In this document: positions 45,923 through 56,537 of the stretch, one piece after another
Numbering within the stretch: position 1 is the first letter of the stretch
How the letters are laid out: every line of letters starts with the position of its first letter
Assembly (NCBI GenBank): GCA_004835665.1
Contig: RBKR01000015.1
Location: forward strand, 744,001-808,000
Length of the DNA stretch: 64,000 nt
DNA from: Phoma sp. XZ068
Lineage: Eukaryota > Ascomycota > Dothideomycetes > Pleosporales > Didymellaceae
Reading direction: 5' to 3'
The notes under the pieces: model-generated
What the model was told of the DNA's origin: nothing
The model's input: only the letters and a program-made list of their open reading frames with translations
Databases searched by the model: none
Translations under genes and position numbers: made by a program

Positions 45923-46887
45923 CTACTCCTGCGCGCCCTCACCCTCACCAGAGACCAAGTTCTTCAGCCACGCCATCAATCCGCTTCCGTTACCACTCTC
46001 AGTCTCCTGTGCATCGTCCTGTCCCGGCGCATCAGGCGCAGCGGTAGGGCGGGGGCCACGAGTCTTGGTCGCCATGGTGGACGGCAGACCGGAGAAGCCG
46101 GGGAAACCGGGGGCGCCGGAGCCAGCGGGGGCGGTGGGGAAAGGCGCGTCGCCGGCTGGGACGCTGGGGAAGGCGCCGCCGGTGGGGAAGGATGGGAAGT
46201 CGGTTGGGAAGTCGGTGGGGAAGCCGCTTGGGAAGGCGGTAGGGACACCACTTGGGAGATCTGTAGGGAAACCGCTAGGAAGGTCTGTAGGGAGGCCGCT
46301 TGGAAGACCAGTGGGCACTTCAGGTGCGCCTGATTCCGCGGGAGGAGCAGGAAGGTCAGTCGGAGCCCCGGTGGGCAAGCCAGTTGCAGGCTTGGTCGCA
46401 GCAGGAGTCTTGTTAGGATCGAGCAGGTCGAAAGTTGGGAGTGCGGAGTTGTCCTGGCGGCGCTTCAACTGGCGCCTCTTGACGACAGGGGAAGCGGCGG
46501 GTGCGTCAGTGCCCGGGAAGCTTGGGGCGTCTGTGGGGAGGGCGGCACCGCTCTCGGTGGGGAAGGGGAAAGCTGCACCACTCTCTGTGGGGAAGGGGAA
46601 GCCAGCACCGCTCTCTGTTGGGAAAGGGAAGGGAGCGCCACTTCCAGTAGGGACGGGGAAGGAGGAAAAAGGAACTCCTGAGCCGGTGCCGACAGAAGGG
46701 AAGTTGGGGAGGTCGGAGGGTTTGGGGCCGTTTTCGTTGTTGTTGCCGCCGCCAAAGACGGCATCCACAAAGTCGCTAAAACCTGGTGCTGAAATATGTT
46801 AGCTGGCTCATGTGATAGTGGCGGATTGGAGAGAAACGTACCTGCAGCGGCAGAGCCGGCGAGCGCAAGAATGAGAGTAGACTTCAT
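45923..46887 (-). CDS. Secreted Pro/Ser/Thr/Gly-rich tandem-repeat protein, two exons
   Basis: Predicted complement(join(45923..46788,46842..46887)), 303 aa. Signal peptide MKSTLILALAGSAAA, then APGFSDFVDAVFGGGNNN. Two repeat tracts are visible: FPFPTESGA units (residues ~60-95) and PSGFPTDLPSG-type units (FPT/LPT/VPT + DLPSG or DFPS, residues ~170-225). Between them is a dibasic stretch, VVKRRQLKRRQD, a good Kex2-type cleavage site. The C-terminus is LMAWLKNLVSGEGEGAQE. A long open frame on the opposite strand over the same region is a low-complexity shadow. Likely extracellular or wall-associated; function unknown. A dibasic site between two repeat tracts suggests processing into two chains. 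Confidence 0.72.
46190..46330 (-). repeat. In-gene 12- to 24-bp tandem repeats
   Basis: Plus-strand unit of the type gggaagccgcttgggaagg, repeated with changes, encodes the PSGFPTD-type repeats of the secreted protein. A second tract at about 46545-46650 encodes the FPFPTESGA units. Confidence 0.75.
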
Positions 46888-47931
46888 GTTGATGATGTTT
46901 GGTTCGATAGTGCGAGTTGATAGAGAAGGTTGCGATGTGCGAAGTGACTGAAGTGAAGGGTGAAATGAAGGTCTGGCACAGCCAAAAGAACGTAGAGTCA
47001 AGAATGACAAGAAGCTTGCTTGCAAAGCGTAGCGAAGAGATGAACAAGGAATCTGCAAAGACTGGTTGATGAGCAAGAGTACTCCGGGAATGCCTTGATA
47101 TATATCCTGAGGTTGACATGACCAAACAAGAACAGCCCTCCGCTCATCTGCCAGACCCACCAGACATGCTGTCACCCGCAGTCCCACACAAGCCAGTGGT
47201 TTGATAATGCTGGGGTGTTTGCAACGGCTTCGTACCGAGTAGCATTAGGATCAGCTGGTTGGTCCACGCTCCAAGATCAATGCGTTGGGTAAACGGTGTT
47301 TCTTGGTTACTCAAACAATCATCCTGACACGGGGAAACTTGTGTTGAGAGCAGAGCCCGATTGGCCCATGTCGATCTCAATTGCCGTTTCGAGAACCAAC
47401 CAGTCAAGCATGAGGGTGAATATCTGCGCATGGAACATTCTCAGGCCATTTTGCGCATTGCACTGACGTTGACGTTTGACAGATACAAGTTAGACCGCAT
47501 GTAAATTACCGATCGTACATCCTCACTTTCGCTCAAACGGTCTGTAGCCGATAGGTCGTGATCGCAAGAATGGGTTAGGTTGAAGGGGCTCTGCGGGCCT
47601 GGGTCGCGTTTCAAGCGTACGCGTCTTGACTGCCAAGATCGGTCGTGCGGTTTTGATTGGTCGTTAACTTAGCGGTCGTACACAACTTGTTACAGCTATA
47701 CCACCAACTATTCACAGCCTCTTGTTCTTCTATGTCGATTGGAGAGCTCGGCGTTATTTGCAAAGTGTTCGAGAAGCATCTGTCAACTTGTGACAGGCTG
47801 TCCACTAGAATTGTTTACTGGAGTAAACATGAATCATGGTCGACAAGAAGATCGTGATGAAACATTCTCACAGTGACGGCATCATCTGCATCGGTCCGTC
47901 GGTCGGTCTGAAGGCGAGATCGAATGATGTT
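46888..47931. other. Intergenic region
   Basis: Promoter of the repeat protein and 3' flank of the MFS gene. No gene supported. Confidence 0.5.
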
Positions 47932-49323
47932 CTACATCCAACCCAAGCGTTTTGCGCCATAGCTCCAGCCGCTGAGTAATGCGGTTGCGCCGGTGAAGGC
48001 AATGAGTGCACCATAACCGCTACCATACGCAAAATTGGCTTTGAAGTTTCCTGCTTGGAGAAGAGCTTCGGACAGTGGACCAGAAGCAAGATTACCAACT
48101 CCCTTCCCAGCCGACAAAAAGGCGAAGATCATGCCAGAATCAGCACTCATTCGCTTTTGTTGTGTATCCCGAATGATGCCACTCCAACTGCTTGCCTGAC
48201 ACCCAGCGAACGCTCCGTATACGATACTGAACATGTAGAGTGGCGCGAGCGACGTGGAAAACCCCCAGAGGAGAAAGACGCCGGTAGCTGAGCCGATCGC
48301 TGCGACAAACAGGCAGTTCACGACGTCGTACTTGTCAACCGCAACACCCATAGTCAGAGATCCAATGAAGGCTGCTGCGTTCAAAAGGATGATGGTTACG
48401 GTACTTTCGATCGTATTGGCGCCGAGCGATCGAGCGAAAGTAGGCAGATAGATGGCCGGCAGGAAGTAGCCAATACCCTGGAGAATGTTACCTGACTGCA
48501 GGATCAGGAAGTTTGAGCATGTCCAGAACGACATATCAAACTTGAAAGGTAGGTTAGTTTGTGATTGCGGGAGTCGAGGCTTGAAGAAGAACAGGATGGG
48601 AAAGTTCAAGACGACAAAGCTGAGCGCGCAAACACGCAGCGTCGTCCGAAATCCATAGCTGTGGAGAAGCCATTCCAGAATTACTGGAAGGATTGCACCG
48701 GACAATCCAAGGCCGGCCATCGTAACTCCATACGCAAAGCCTCGTCGTCGGACCCACCACTCCTCGATGTAGAACAGAATCGGAGTCCAGGCGAGTCCTC
48801 CACCAAGGGCGTAGATGATCCCCTGAGTGAGGATGAGATGTGAGACGCTTGTAGATAGCGATCCGAGGCCCAGGGCTAGACACATGATGACCAGACCGAT
48901 TGGTGTTGCCCATGGACGAAGGCGCGGATAACACTTGAGGACCATGAACCAGATGGTGATGTCCATGTACATGATACCCATAGCACAGGCGCCCACAATA
49001 GCCAAATTGCTAGATCCAGCAAAGTCATGGCTGGTGTAGTACTCCTGGAAGACGCCGTATGTCGAAGGGAAACCTTGGATGTCAGCGGTGTCCACGTGCA
49101 GATGTTATCTACACCTACCCCATATCATAGCTTCTAGCATAAAGCATGAAAACAAGAACAACCATGCATCCTTGCCTCCATCCGTGGGTGGCAGCGAGTG
49201 GCCATCTTCAGTTCCGGGCGGGGTTCCGGCACCATGTGGTAGCAGCTCTACGTCTGTCAGGGTCGCTACAGAATGATTTTGCGTCTGTGTCAATTCGACT
49301 TCGGTACTGTTGTTAGATGCCAT
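47932..49323 (-). CDS. MFS transporter, monocarboxylate transporter-like (MCH family), two exons
   Basis: Predicted complement(join(47932..49073,49119..49323)), 448 aa, 45-nt intron. A ~50-residue soluble N-terminus precedes about 12 membrane segments. Family pattern: DAWLFLFSCFMLEAMIWGFP, STYGVFQEYYTSHDFAGSSN, GGGLAWTPILFYIEEWWVRR and RGFAYGVTMAGLGLSGAILP. These match fungal MCT-like MFS proteins (MCH family), which move monocarboxylates or unknown substrates. Substrate is not predictable. Divergent from ORC4 over a 441-bp spacer. Confidence 0.85.
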
Positions 49324-49764
49324 AGCGCAAGTGCTCAGAGCGGTCTCAGTATACGTTCAACAGTCAGCAGCGTGGCGTATATAATTCTTCACAAGTGGTT
49401 CCGCTAGCCGTCGTAGGGCGCGCTTGAAATGCGCCTTTGACGACAGTCGCAAACGTCGCCGCGGACCAATGAGGACGCATTGTCAGTTGATGGTAATTGA
49501 GCGCCGATGAAGCAATATTAAGATACAAATGCACATTGGCAGTTGTTGTCATAGTGAAGAAAGTGACCATGCCATACAAAGTCTGAGGAAGGTGCAGGTG
49601 GGTCCGGGGAAGCAGGGGTGTGGCGGCTCTTAGCGAGGCGTGACCTGGAGTGACGGACGCGACTCGACGCTGCAAGTGTTTATCAACAGTCGCAAGTCTG
49701 GCAGTTATTCACCACCATGGCGCCACGCCCGTAGAGCGACCAGTTTTCAACTCCCACGCCAACG
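49324..49764. promoter_or_regulatory. Bidirectional promoter of MFS and ORC4 genes
   Basis: 441-bp spacer between divergent starts. No gene or specific motif recognised. Confidence 0.4.
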
Positions 49765-52135
49765 ATGGACGACTCTCCACGCTCCGCCAAACGGAGAAAA
49801 CTCGATACGCCGAACCGTAATGGAACGACGCCTGCACAGAGCTCGACAAAGAAGATACCGGCACGGCTCTCTCGGTCCGCAGCAAAGGCAAAAGGGGAGG
49901 CTCTCCCGGATGTTTGGCAGGACACGGCACGGAGACGCAAGTCAAACGACGGGAGCAATGGCACACCAGCGAAGGCGGCAGCGGTCGAAGCGGACGACAT
50001 ATTTGACGACATCGAGGGAGCGTTAGGCGTCGAAAAGCCGCCAACGGCCAAGAAGCGACAGAGAAAGGCAGCTGCGAGGGAGGATACAGCGACGGCAGAC
50101 GAGCTTCAAGAGCCCTCTACCACCCCGAAACGCGGAAGACTGCGATCCACGAAAAACGTGCAGAGCGCAGGCCGGAGCGCTTTCAAGAACCTGGTCAGCA
50201 GCTACAAACACGACGAGGACCCAGAGACAGATACCCAGGATGAGCTGGCCGAGGCTGCGACGCCGTCGAAACGTACAAAGACGCCGCGTTCCGCCGTACG
50301 CAAGACACCGGCCGCACGATCGACAGGGCGAAAGAAGAAGGAGCAGAGTCCAGAGGACGAGGTGGAAGAAGCTGGAATGAAGAAAGCCACTGCTGCCACA
50401 CCCTCGAAACCCAATCGACGAAGCAAACCAGCATCGACACGAACAGAGATACCAGATACTGAAGATGAGCTGGTAAAGCGACCGCCACCAAGTACCACGA
50501 AGAAGGCTGCAGAAAGGCGCCGGTATAATCGTGCCGACCATACCAACAATCGATTTGACGTCGAAAGCTCACCCACCCTGGAAACTCCCCACGATGACGA
50601 CGATATGGACGTAGATGGCAACAGCTTTCTAGAGAGCGCACTTGATCCAACCGAACCAAGTCCCTTCAACAAGCCAGCGTCGACGCAGAAGATACAGCCA
50701 GCTCCAACGATAATATATGGCAACCTTCCAGCAGGGCGCGAGCTGGACCTGCTAAAGATGATCGTCATAGAGCGCATCACAGGCAAACGCCCTTCACCTC
50801 TGGTCGGCCTGGATGCAGAGTACAAGTCCGTCCACCAGCTTGTCGAACACACTGTAACAGCTGGTGAGGGAAACTCAATGCTCCTGATTGGAGCGCGAGG
50901 CAGCGGCAAGACAGCACTCGTCAACAAGGTCTTGTCAGAGGTCTCGAGAGACAATGCTCAGGACTACCACGTCATTCGGCTGAATGGGTTCATTCACACA
51001 GATGACAAGATTGCACTGCGCGAGATCTGGCGACAACTAGGCAAAGAGATGGATGTCGAGGAAGACGGCAGCGGTCCCGGCAAGAACTATGCCGACACCC
51101 TACAAACACTTCTCGCGCTGCTGTCGCATCCCTCAGAACAAACAGGAGAGCATACAGACCATGTGGCCAAAGCAGTCATCTTCATCATGGATGAGTTCGA
51201 CTTGTTTGCCCACCATCCGCGCCAGACCCTGCTGTACAATCTGTTCGACATTGCGCAGTCACGCAAGGCGCCTATTGCTGTGCTGGGCTTGACTACCCGA
51301 ATCGACGTCACAAACAGCTTGGAGAAGCGGGTCAAGAGTCGTTTCAGCCATCGTTACGTTCACCTTAGTCTTGCGAAGAACTTCACGGCCTTTCAGGAGA
51401 TCTGCAAGGCGTGCCTGACTATCCAGCCTGACCAACTGAACATTGAAGAGCGAGGTATCCTGGGAGGCGGTACGAAGACGACTCCCGCAAAGAAGTCGAA
51501 AGATGTTGACGTTCTCGGCGAATGGAACGCCAATATTGAGGTAAATTGTTCCACTGCTTCGAAATACGCCCCTAACGGCATCATAGAAACTCTTCGCGAC
51601 CCTATCTTTCCTCACAACAAACCTCGCCCCAACCTTCCACCTCACCAAATCAGTCCCTTCAGCACTCTCCTGCTTCCTCCTCCCTACTGCGACTCTCGCC
51701 GCCAACGCACCATTCACGCCCTCCTCTATCCTCTCCCCACCAGACTCCAAACTCTCCATCCTCCCCTCACTGTCGACACTAGCGCTCTCCCTCCTCATTG
51801 CCGCTGCCCGTCTAGATATCATCCTCGACTCAGACACGTGCAACTTCAACATGGCGTACGACGAGTACGTGACGCTCGCCTCGAAAGCACGCATCCAATC
51901 CGCCGCGGGCGGTCTGAGCGCCAGCGGAAGTGTAAGCAAAGTATGGGGCAAGGACGTTGCGCGGCGTGAATGGGACGGCCTGGTGGAGCTGGGTTTCATC
52001 ATGCCGGTGGTCATGGGGCAGAGCGGGGGATTTGGGATGTGCAAGTGTGACGTTGCACTTGAGGAGATTGGGGAGGTGTTGAAGGGGGAGAAAGGGGTTG
52101 ATCGGGGGTTGGAGCGGTGGTGTAGGGCTATTTGA
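49765..52135 (+). CDS. ORC4: Origin recognition complex subunit 4, two exons
   Basis: Predicted join(49765..51540,51587..52135), 774 aa, 46-nt intron in phase 0. About 320 residues of basic, disordered N-terminus (repeated TPKR, KTPR, RRSKP motifs) precede the AAA+ domain: Walker A GARGSGKT, DYHVIRLNGFIHTDDKIALR, Walker B FIMDEFDLF, then GLTTRIDVTNSLEKRVKSRF (sensor/arginine region). The winged-helix end includes LDIILDSDTCNFNMAYDEYV and GFIMPVV. Role: subunit of the nuclear origin-binding complex that loads MCM. Longer than yeast Orc4 (529 aa) because of the N-terminal extension, common in filamentous fungi. Confidence 0.93.
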
Positions 52136-52460
52136 GAGATATAACTGTCATTGGGTTGTCCTGGCGAAGACTTCACTCTGCGAAGCGTTTACGACTCAGA
52201 TATATAAGTGGCTGGAGTGTGTCAGGTATATTCGCATTACTCAAATACGCATTAAACCCCATCTAGAAGAATATAAATAACCCCCCGTTGACAAGCATAC
52301 ACATGAACCAACTTTTAAAACGAATACAAACAACCACCTATTAAAAACCAACCCAAAGAACGAAAAATATAAAGATACACCCGCACCCCAAATCACACTC
52401 AACAAAAGACACACCCAGCCAGTCTACTCAAACAACACCCCTCAGAAATATTCCGCCTTC
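52136..52460. other. Convergent spacer
   Basis: 3' flanks of ORC4 and the small membrane-protein gene. A/C-rich; no gene seen. Confidence 0.5.
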
Positions 52461-53008
52461 TCAATAATCCTCAACACCGCCCAGCGCACCACTAAACACA
52501 AACACCCCCTCCTTCATGCAAACCTCCCTCACCCTACCAAGGACCTCTTGCCCTGCTTGGACAAAGGCAGCAACCCCACAGTCAAGAATAAAAACCTTGA
52601 CGAGGAAGAAAAGTACAATACCCGCGACTAGCCAGCCGCAGACCGCCGCAGCACCGCAGCCCTCCTGCCGACGCACATGAGCGTCGTACTCCTCGTCATC
52701 CTCAGTGTAGCCATCAACCTCGTTCTCAGACTCGCACTCATCGTCCTCATGGTCGGACTTGGCGTCTACGATAGTGTAGGCGGGGATTTGTTTCTCCTCA
52801 TCGTACACCGCGGAGTTCGTCGAGTTTTTGCGGGTGGTGAGGTATTTGAGTGTTAGGGTGTCTGTGGATGTCAGTATTACTTAGGCGCAAAAGAGAGGAT
52901 GAGAAGAGGTGACGTACATAAGATACCGCAGATGGTGCCGCAGATAATGCCGCAGATCATACCGCAGATGGTGGGGGAAATGGTGGTGATAATATTTGTG
53001 GTGGACAT
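52461..53008 (-). CDS. Small membrane protein with ICG repeats, two exons
   Basis: Predicted complement(join(52461..52861,52918..53008)), 163 aa. The first exon codes a hydrophobic start (MSTTNIITTISP) followed by TICGMICGIICGTICGIL, four ICG units from a 12-bp tandem repeat. A soluble acidic segment follows (DHEDDECESENEVD), then a second membrane segment (AAAVCGWLVAGIVLFFLVKV). I do not recognise the family. Likely a two-TM protein with an acidic loop; the Cys-Gly repeat could be a helix-packing or lipidated segment. Real because both exons are open, the splice sites are canonical, and membrane topology is coherent. Confidence 0.55.
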
Positions 53009-53143
53009 TGTGTTGTGAGGTGTGGGATGGGAGATGTGATCTGGTAATTGGTCTTTGATGTTTGACGTTCGAGGTAGGAGTTTGTAATTGTGGTGGTAAA
53101 GATGCCAGGAGTGCAGGTCGCGAAGGTGATTTATAAGTTTAGA

Positions 53144-53331
53144 CTTTAGTTCTACGGTTCGCTACATGTGAGCCATGCTAAGGGTATGTGAAGTTTGGTT
53201 CGAGGTGAGGGGCCACATGAATTATTCGACCCTGTTACTTTTTTCCTGGAAGAGCATCAGAGGCAATGTAAATGATACGATTGTCGTGGGGAATCAAGTT
53301 GATTAGTACTAGGCTACTATTTAGACGCAAG
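53144..53331 (+). repeat. Dispersed duplication, copy A
   Basis: Matches 55223-55409 in the same orientation with shared blocks tctacggttcgct, gaattattc, gttactttttc, gtggggaatcaa/gatggggaatcaa and ctactattta. Lies about 135 bp upstream of the small membrane-protein gene, within its promoter. Confidence 0.8.
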
Positions 53332-54765
53332 ATACACAGCAAAGTCTGACCGACGCATGATTATTATCCTTAACATAATTTTCTGGACTAGTATATTGTC
53401 TCCCTATTAGAGTGTAAGTATAATCAAGCCCCTGTTAAGGTATTAAGGGTAGTATAATAAGAGTTGGAAGTGCAGAGATATGGTTCAAAATGAGGTTGAC
53501 CCAATTGAAGATGCAGTGGATAGAGTAAAGGATTGGAGAGCATTTTGGACAGAAATAGATATACTATAGGAGGTGCAAGGAAGACTTGTAGTAGTTACTG
53601 TGAATCGTGCTGACTCGGCAAGCAAGCAAAAGTGAGAAGTACCGGGGCGAAGATGTGAGTTTGATTTCAAGACAAGTGCCAGAGCTCTCGCAGCATCAGA
53701 AAAGATAGGCTCCGACAGTGGTGGTTTCCTGCGTCTTATAGAGTGCGATTATATGAGCGAGCAGGTACTGAAGTGCGCTGAAAACCATTCCTACCTTTGT
53801 TCAGATTGTAATATCATTCGCAATTCATCAGCTCATACACCAGATTCTACGCTACGTCTGATATCGGCACGATGGTCAAATAATAACAACGCCCAAGAAT
53901 TGCTGGGATATTCTTTCCTACTAATCTATCTGACTTCCTATCTTCTCGTGGCTGAACTTTCCCAACGCCCACACGAGCGCGGTGTTTACCCTAGAAGAGC
54001 AGAAAGAGCATGTGTGTGCAAAATACACTTAACCCATGTACCCTCGCGCTCCCCCCATCTCTTCTCGGTTTCACACCTCACTCCCAGCTTCACAACTCTT
54101 CACACCTCGCACCCTTCCCCGACCATGATATCCTTTCCAATCTATTGCACACGCTCTCCAACCCCAATCATAACCTCTCTTCTCTTTGAACTTCAGAATC
54201 GCTTCGGCCGCCATTCTCGAAAGCCTGGCACGCCGAAAATGCATCATCATCACTAGTCCAACAGCCACGCCTACCATCTACGACCACTCTCCGTCTTCAG
54301 CGTCCGCAAGCACCCACCAAGCTGCACCAACGAAACCGAAAATACATGTTGGGGTTGCTAGGGTTCTTGGAAGAAGGATACAAGGGTCATTTCCACAGGT
54401 AGGGTCGGCCCCCCCGGGATCTCAGTCCTCGATGCTGAGAATCACACTCTGAGAGGAGGTGGATTAACGTACGTATATCCCCTCCCCTTGCTGACGACAA
54501 ATAGAAAGAACAGCTCGAGAGGATGTAGAGTGAGGGGTGGCGGGCTTTTTCTATTGCACAACAGTTTCTTCCCACCCTACCAGTCAAGTGTGAATTTCGC
54601 GCAGGCTGACCCGGAGAAACTGTGTGCAGATTTTTTTCGGTTTTCCATTTCTTGGGTCCTGGACCACGGTTTGCGTGTCGATGCGCTAATGTCAAAATGG
54701 CGTCTCATATTCTGCCAATCTGGTTGCTACCAAGCCTGGTCCCGGCGCTCATATGCGCACTTAGT

Positions 54766-54977
54766 TGGAGGGTGAGCTAGTGTTGATGACGCGGCTAGAC
54801 TGACTGAGTATTCGGTGTTTTGATTCTGGGGCCTTCCAAAAATGGACGCAAGAAATCATGATGTAGCTTTCTTTTATTGAAGATGCGAGGATGAATACAA
54901 TTTCATAGCGTACCTGCTTTGTACCACGTTCTTAACCATCTTCAACCCCTCCTAGCACCCTCTGGTACACGCTCACT
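54766..54977 (+). repeat. Tandem ~210-bp repeat, unit 1
   Basis: Pairs with 54983-55205. Common segments: gagggtgagct, gactgactgagtattcggtgtt, gattctggg, gacgcaagaaatcat and the ending cagcact/tagcacc ccctggtaca-like block. Confidence 0.8.
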
Positions 54978-54982
54978 GGGAA

Positions 54983-55205
54983 GGAGGGTGAGCTGGCGTT
55001 GATGAAACGGCTGGAGGACTGACTGAGTATTCGGTGTTTGGATTCTGGGATCCGACGCAAGAAATCATCATGTACCTTTCTCTCTTCCACTGCAGATGCT
55101 CAAGTGAAAACACCCTATTAATACACCTACTTGCCATACATGACCATTCTCACCGTCCCCAACCCCACCCAGCACTCCCTGATACATGCTGACTTAGTTG
55201 TAGGG
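54983..55205 (+). repeat. Tandem ~210-bp repeat, unit 2
   Basis: Second unit of the pair described for 54766-54977, diverged by substitutions and small indels. It abuts dispersed copy B at 55223. Confidence 0.8.
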
Positions 55206-55222
55206 TGACAATATACATCTAA

Positions 55223-55409
55223 AACTTTTATTCTACGGTTCGCTGTGCTGAGCCTTTCTATCGGGCGGTTCCAGGTGAGGGACACATATTATCGCTGTAG
55301 TGAATTATTCAACCGTTACTTTTTCTGGAAAAAAGTCAAAGAGCAATACGATTCAAGTCTTGGTGATGGGGAATCAATTCATTGGTACAAGCCTACTATT
55401 TACACGGTC
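55223..55409 (+). repeat. Dispersed duplication, copy B
   Basis: Second copy of the block at 53144-53331. It ends only 20 bp before the stop codon of the complex I gene, so it forms that gene's 3' UTR region. Confidence 0.8.
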
Positions 55410-55428
55410 GCTTCGTACTCTCTATGCT

Positions 55429-56240
55429 CTAGGTTGTGCCGGTGTGGGTGTTGCGCTCGGCGTACGACCACTGGCCTTCGGGGATGGGCTCCTCGAGGGG
55501 TTCCCAGCTGTGGGGGTCAGCGTTGATAGGTGACTGTTTCGGGGGACTTACACCCTGCTCTTGATCATGTGCTCGACCAGGTCGTGCTCGGCCTCGGCGA
55601 CCTGGATGACCTCCTCGATCAGACCAGCACCGATCTTGCTCTCCAGGTCGGAGATTCTATGTAGAGATTAGCATGGTCCAGCGGTGATTGGTCGTACATA
55701 CGCCTCGACGGTGTACTGCGGCTCGGCAGCGAAGAGGGTGGGCGAGAATGTGCGCTCCGGCTTGTAGTCCTTGTCGCCCTTCATGGCCTTGACGTCCTTT
55801 TTGCGCTCCTTCTGCGAGCGGATGCCCTCTGGGAAGGACTGGGCGAGCTCGCCGTCCCACTCGGCCTTGCGGTTCTGGCCGTAGTCGACGTTCTGGAGCT
55901 TGGGCAGGACGACGGTGATGCCGCCGTCGCTGCGGATGGTGTGGAAGTGGTCCGGGTCCTCTGCAATCTGCGAGAGGATCTTCTCCTGCCACTGGTCCCA
56001 GCCCTTGGGCTTGGACTCCTCGACGATGCGCAGGCGGTGGCGGGTCAGGGCCTCGGTGGACTGGCGGTAGACGGACGACTCGGGGATCTGCTGCAGCTTG
56101 GTGAGGGTGCCGTTGTAGTGGTGCAGCAGGGTGGAGCGCGGCGACGGGTGTGTGAGCAGGCCCGTGAGGCCCGTGGGGGCGCCGGCCTCTAGGAACTGGC
56201 CGGGCTTGACGGCGGCGAAGAGTCTGGAAGCGGCCCTCAT
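55429..56240 (-). CDS. NADH:ubiquinone oxidoreductase 29.9 kDa subunit (NDUFA5 family), three exons
   Basis: Predicted complement(join(55429..55507,55552..55656,55702..56240)), 240 aa. Mitochondrial presequence-like start (MRAASRLFAAVKPGQFLE). Family motifs: TGLTGLLTHPSPRSTLLHHY, LQQIPESSVYRQSTEALTRH, RLRIVEESKPKGWDQW, the helical QVAEAEHDLVEHMIKSR and the C-terminal WEPLEEPIPEGQW. Role: accessory subunit of complex I in the mitochondrial matrix arm. An upstream in-frame Met (56276) is possible but the chosen start gives the usual presequence. Head-to-head with the PDI gene, 297 bp apart. Confidence 0.92.
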
Positions 56241-56537
56241 GGTTGCGGGGGTGCTGGACGGCGGTGTGTGGCGCAATGGGTGCGGACGTGGTGACGGTGG
56301 ATGATGAAGTTGTGCTCCACTGGCTTGGCGGCGGGAGCTTGCAGGGATGCGCCGCCGTCGCAGGGCAGCACAGTGCCGTGCACCGTGGCATCACCGCGGC
56401 ATCACCGCAACCCTCCGGCGGACTGTCGCGCGTGCTCCTTCTCTTTGCTGCTCACCTACGCGGGGTAGTCTCGACAACATAGACGCGCCCACGCCCACAC
56501 GCCGACACGCTGACACTTCCACCGCGGCGTCCTCGCA

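Larger units (their letters stand above)
53009..55428. other. Intergenic region rich in duplicated blocks
   Basis: No supported gene. Contains two sets of duplications (53144-53331/55223-55409 and 54766-54977/54983-55205), listed separately. 53340-53480 is AT-rich. Confidence 0.55.

Noticed and set aside
45885..46802. Plus-strand 305-codon open frame rich in Gly/Val/Lys repeats
   Set aside because: It is the reverse-strand shadow of the secreted repeat protein; the minus strand has a signal peptide exon and correct splice sites.
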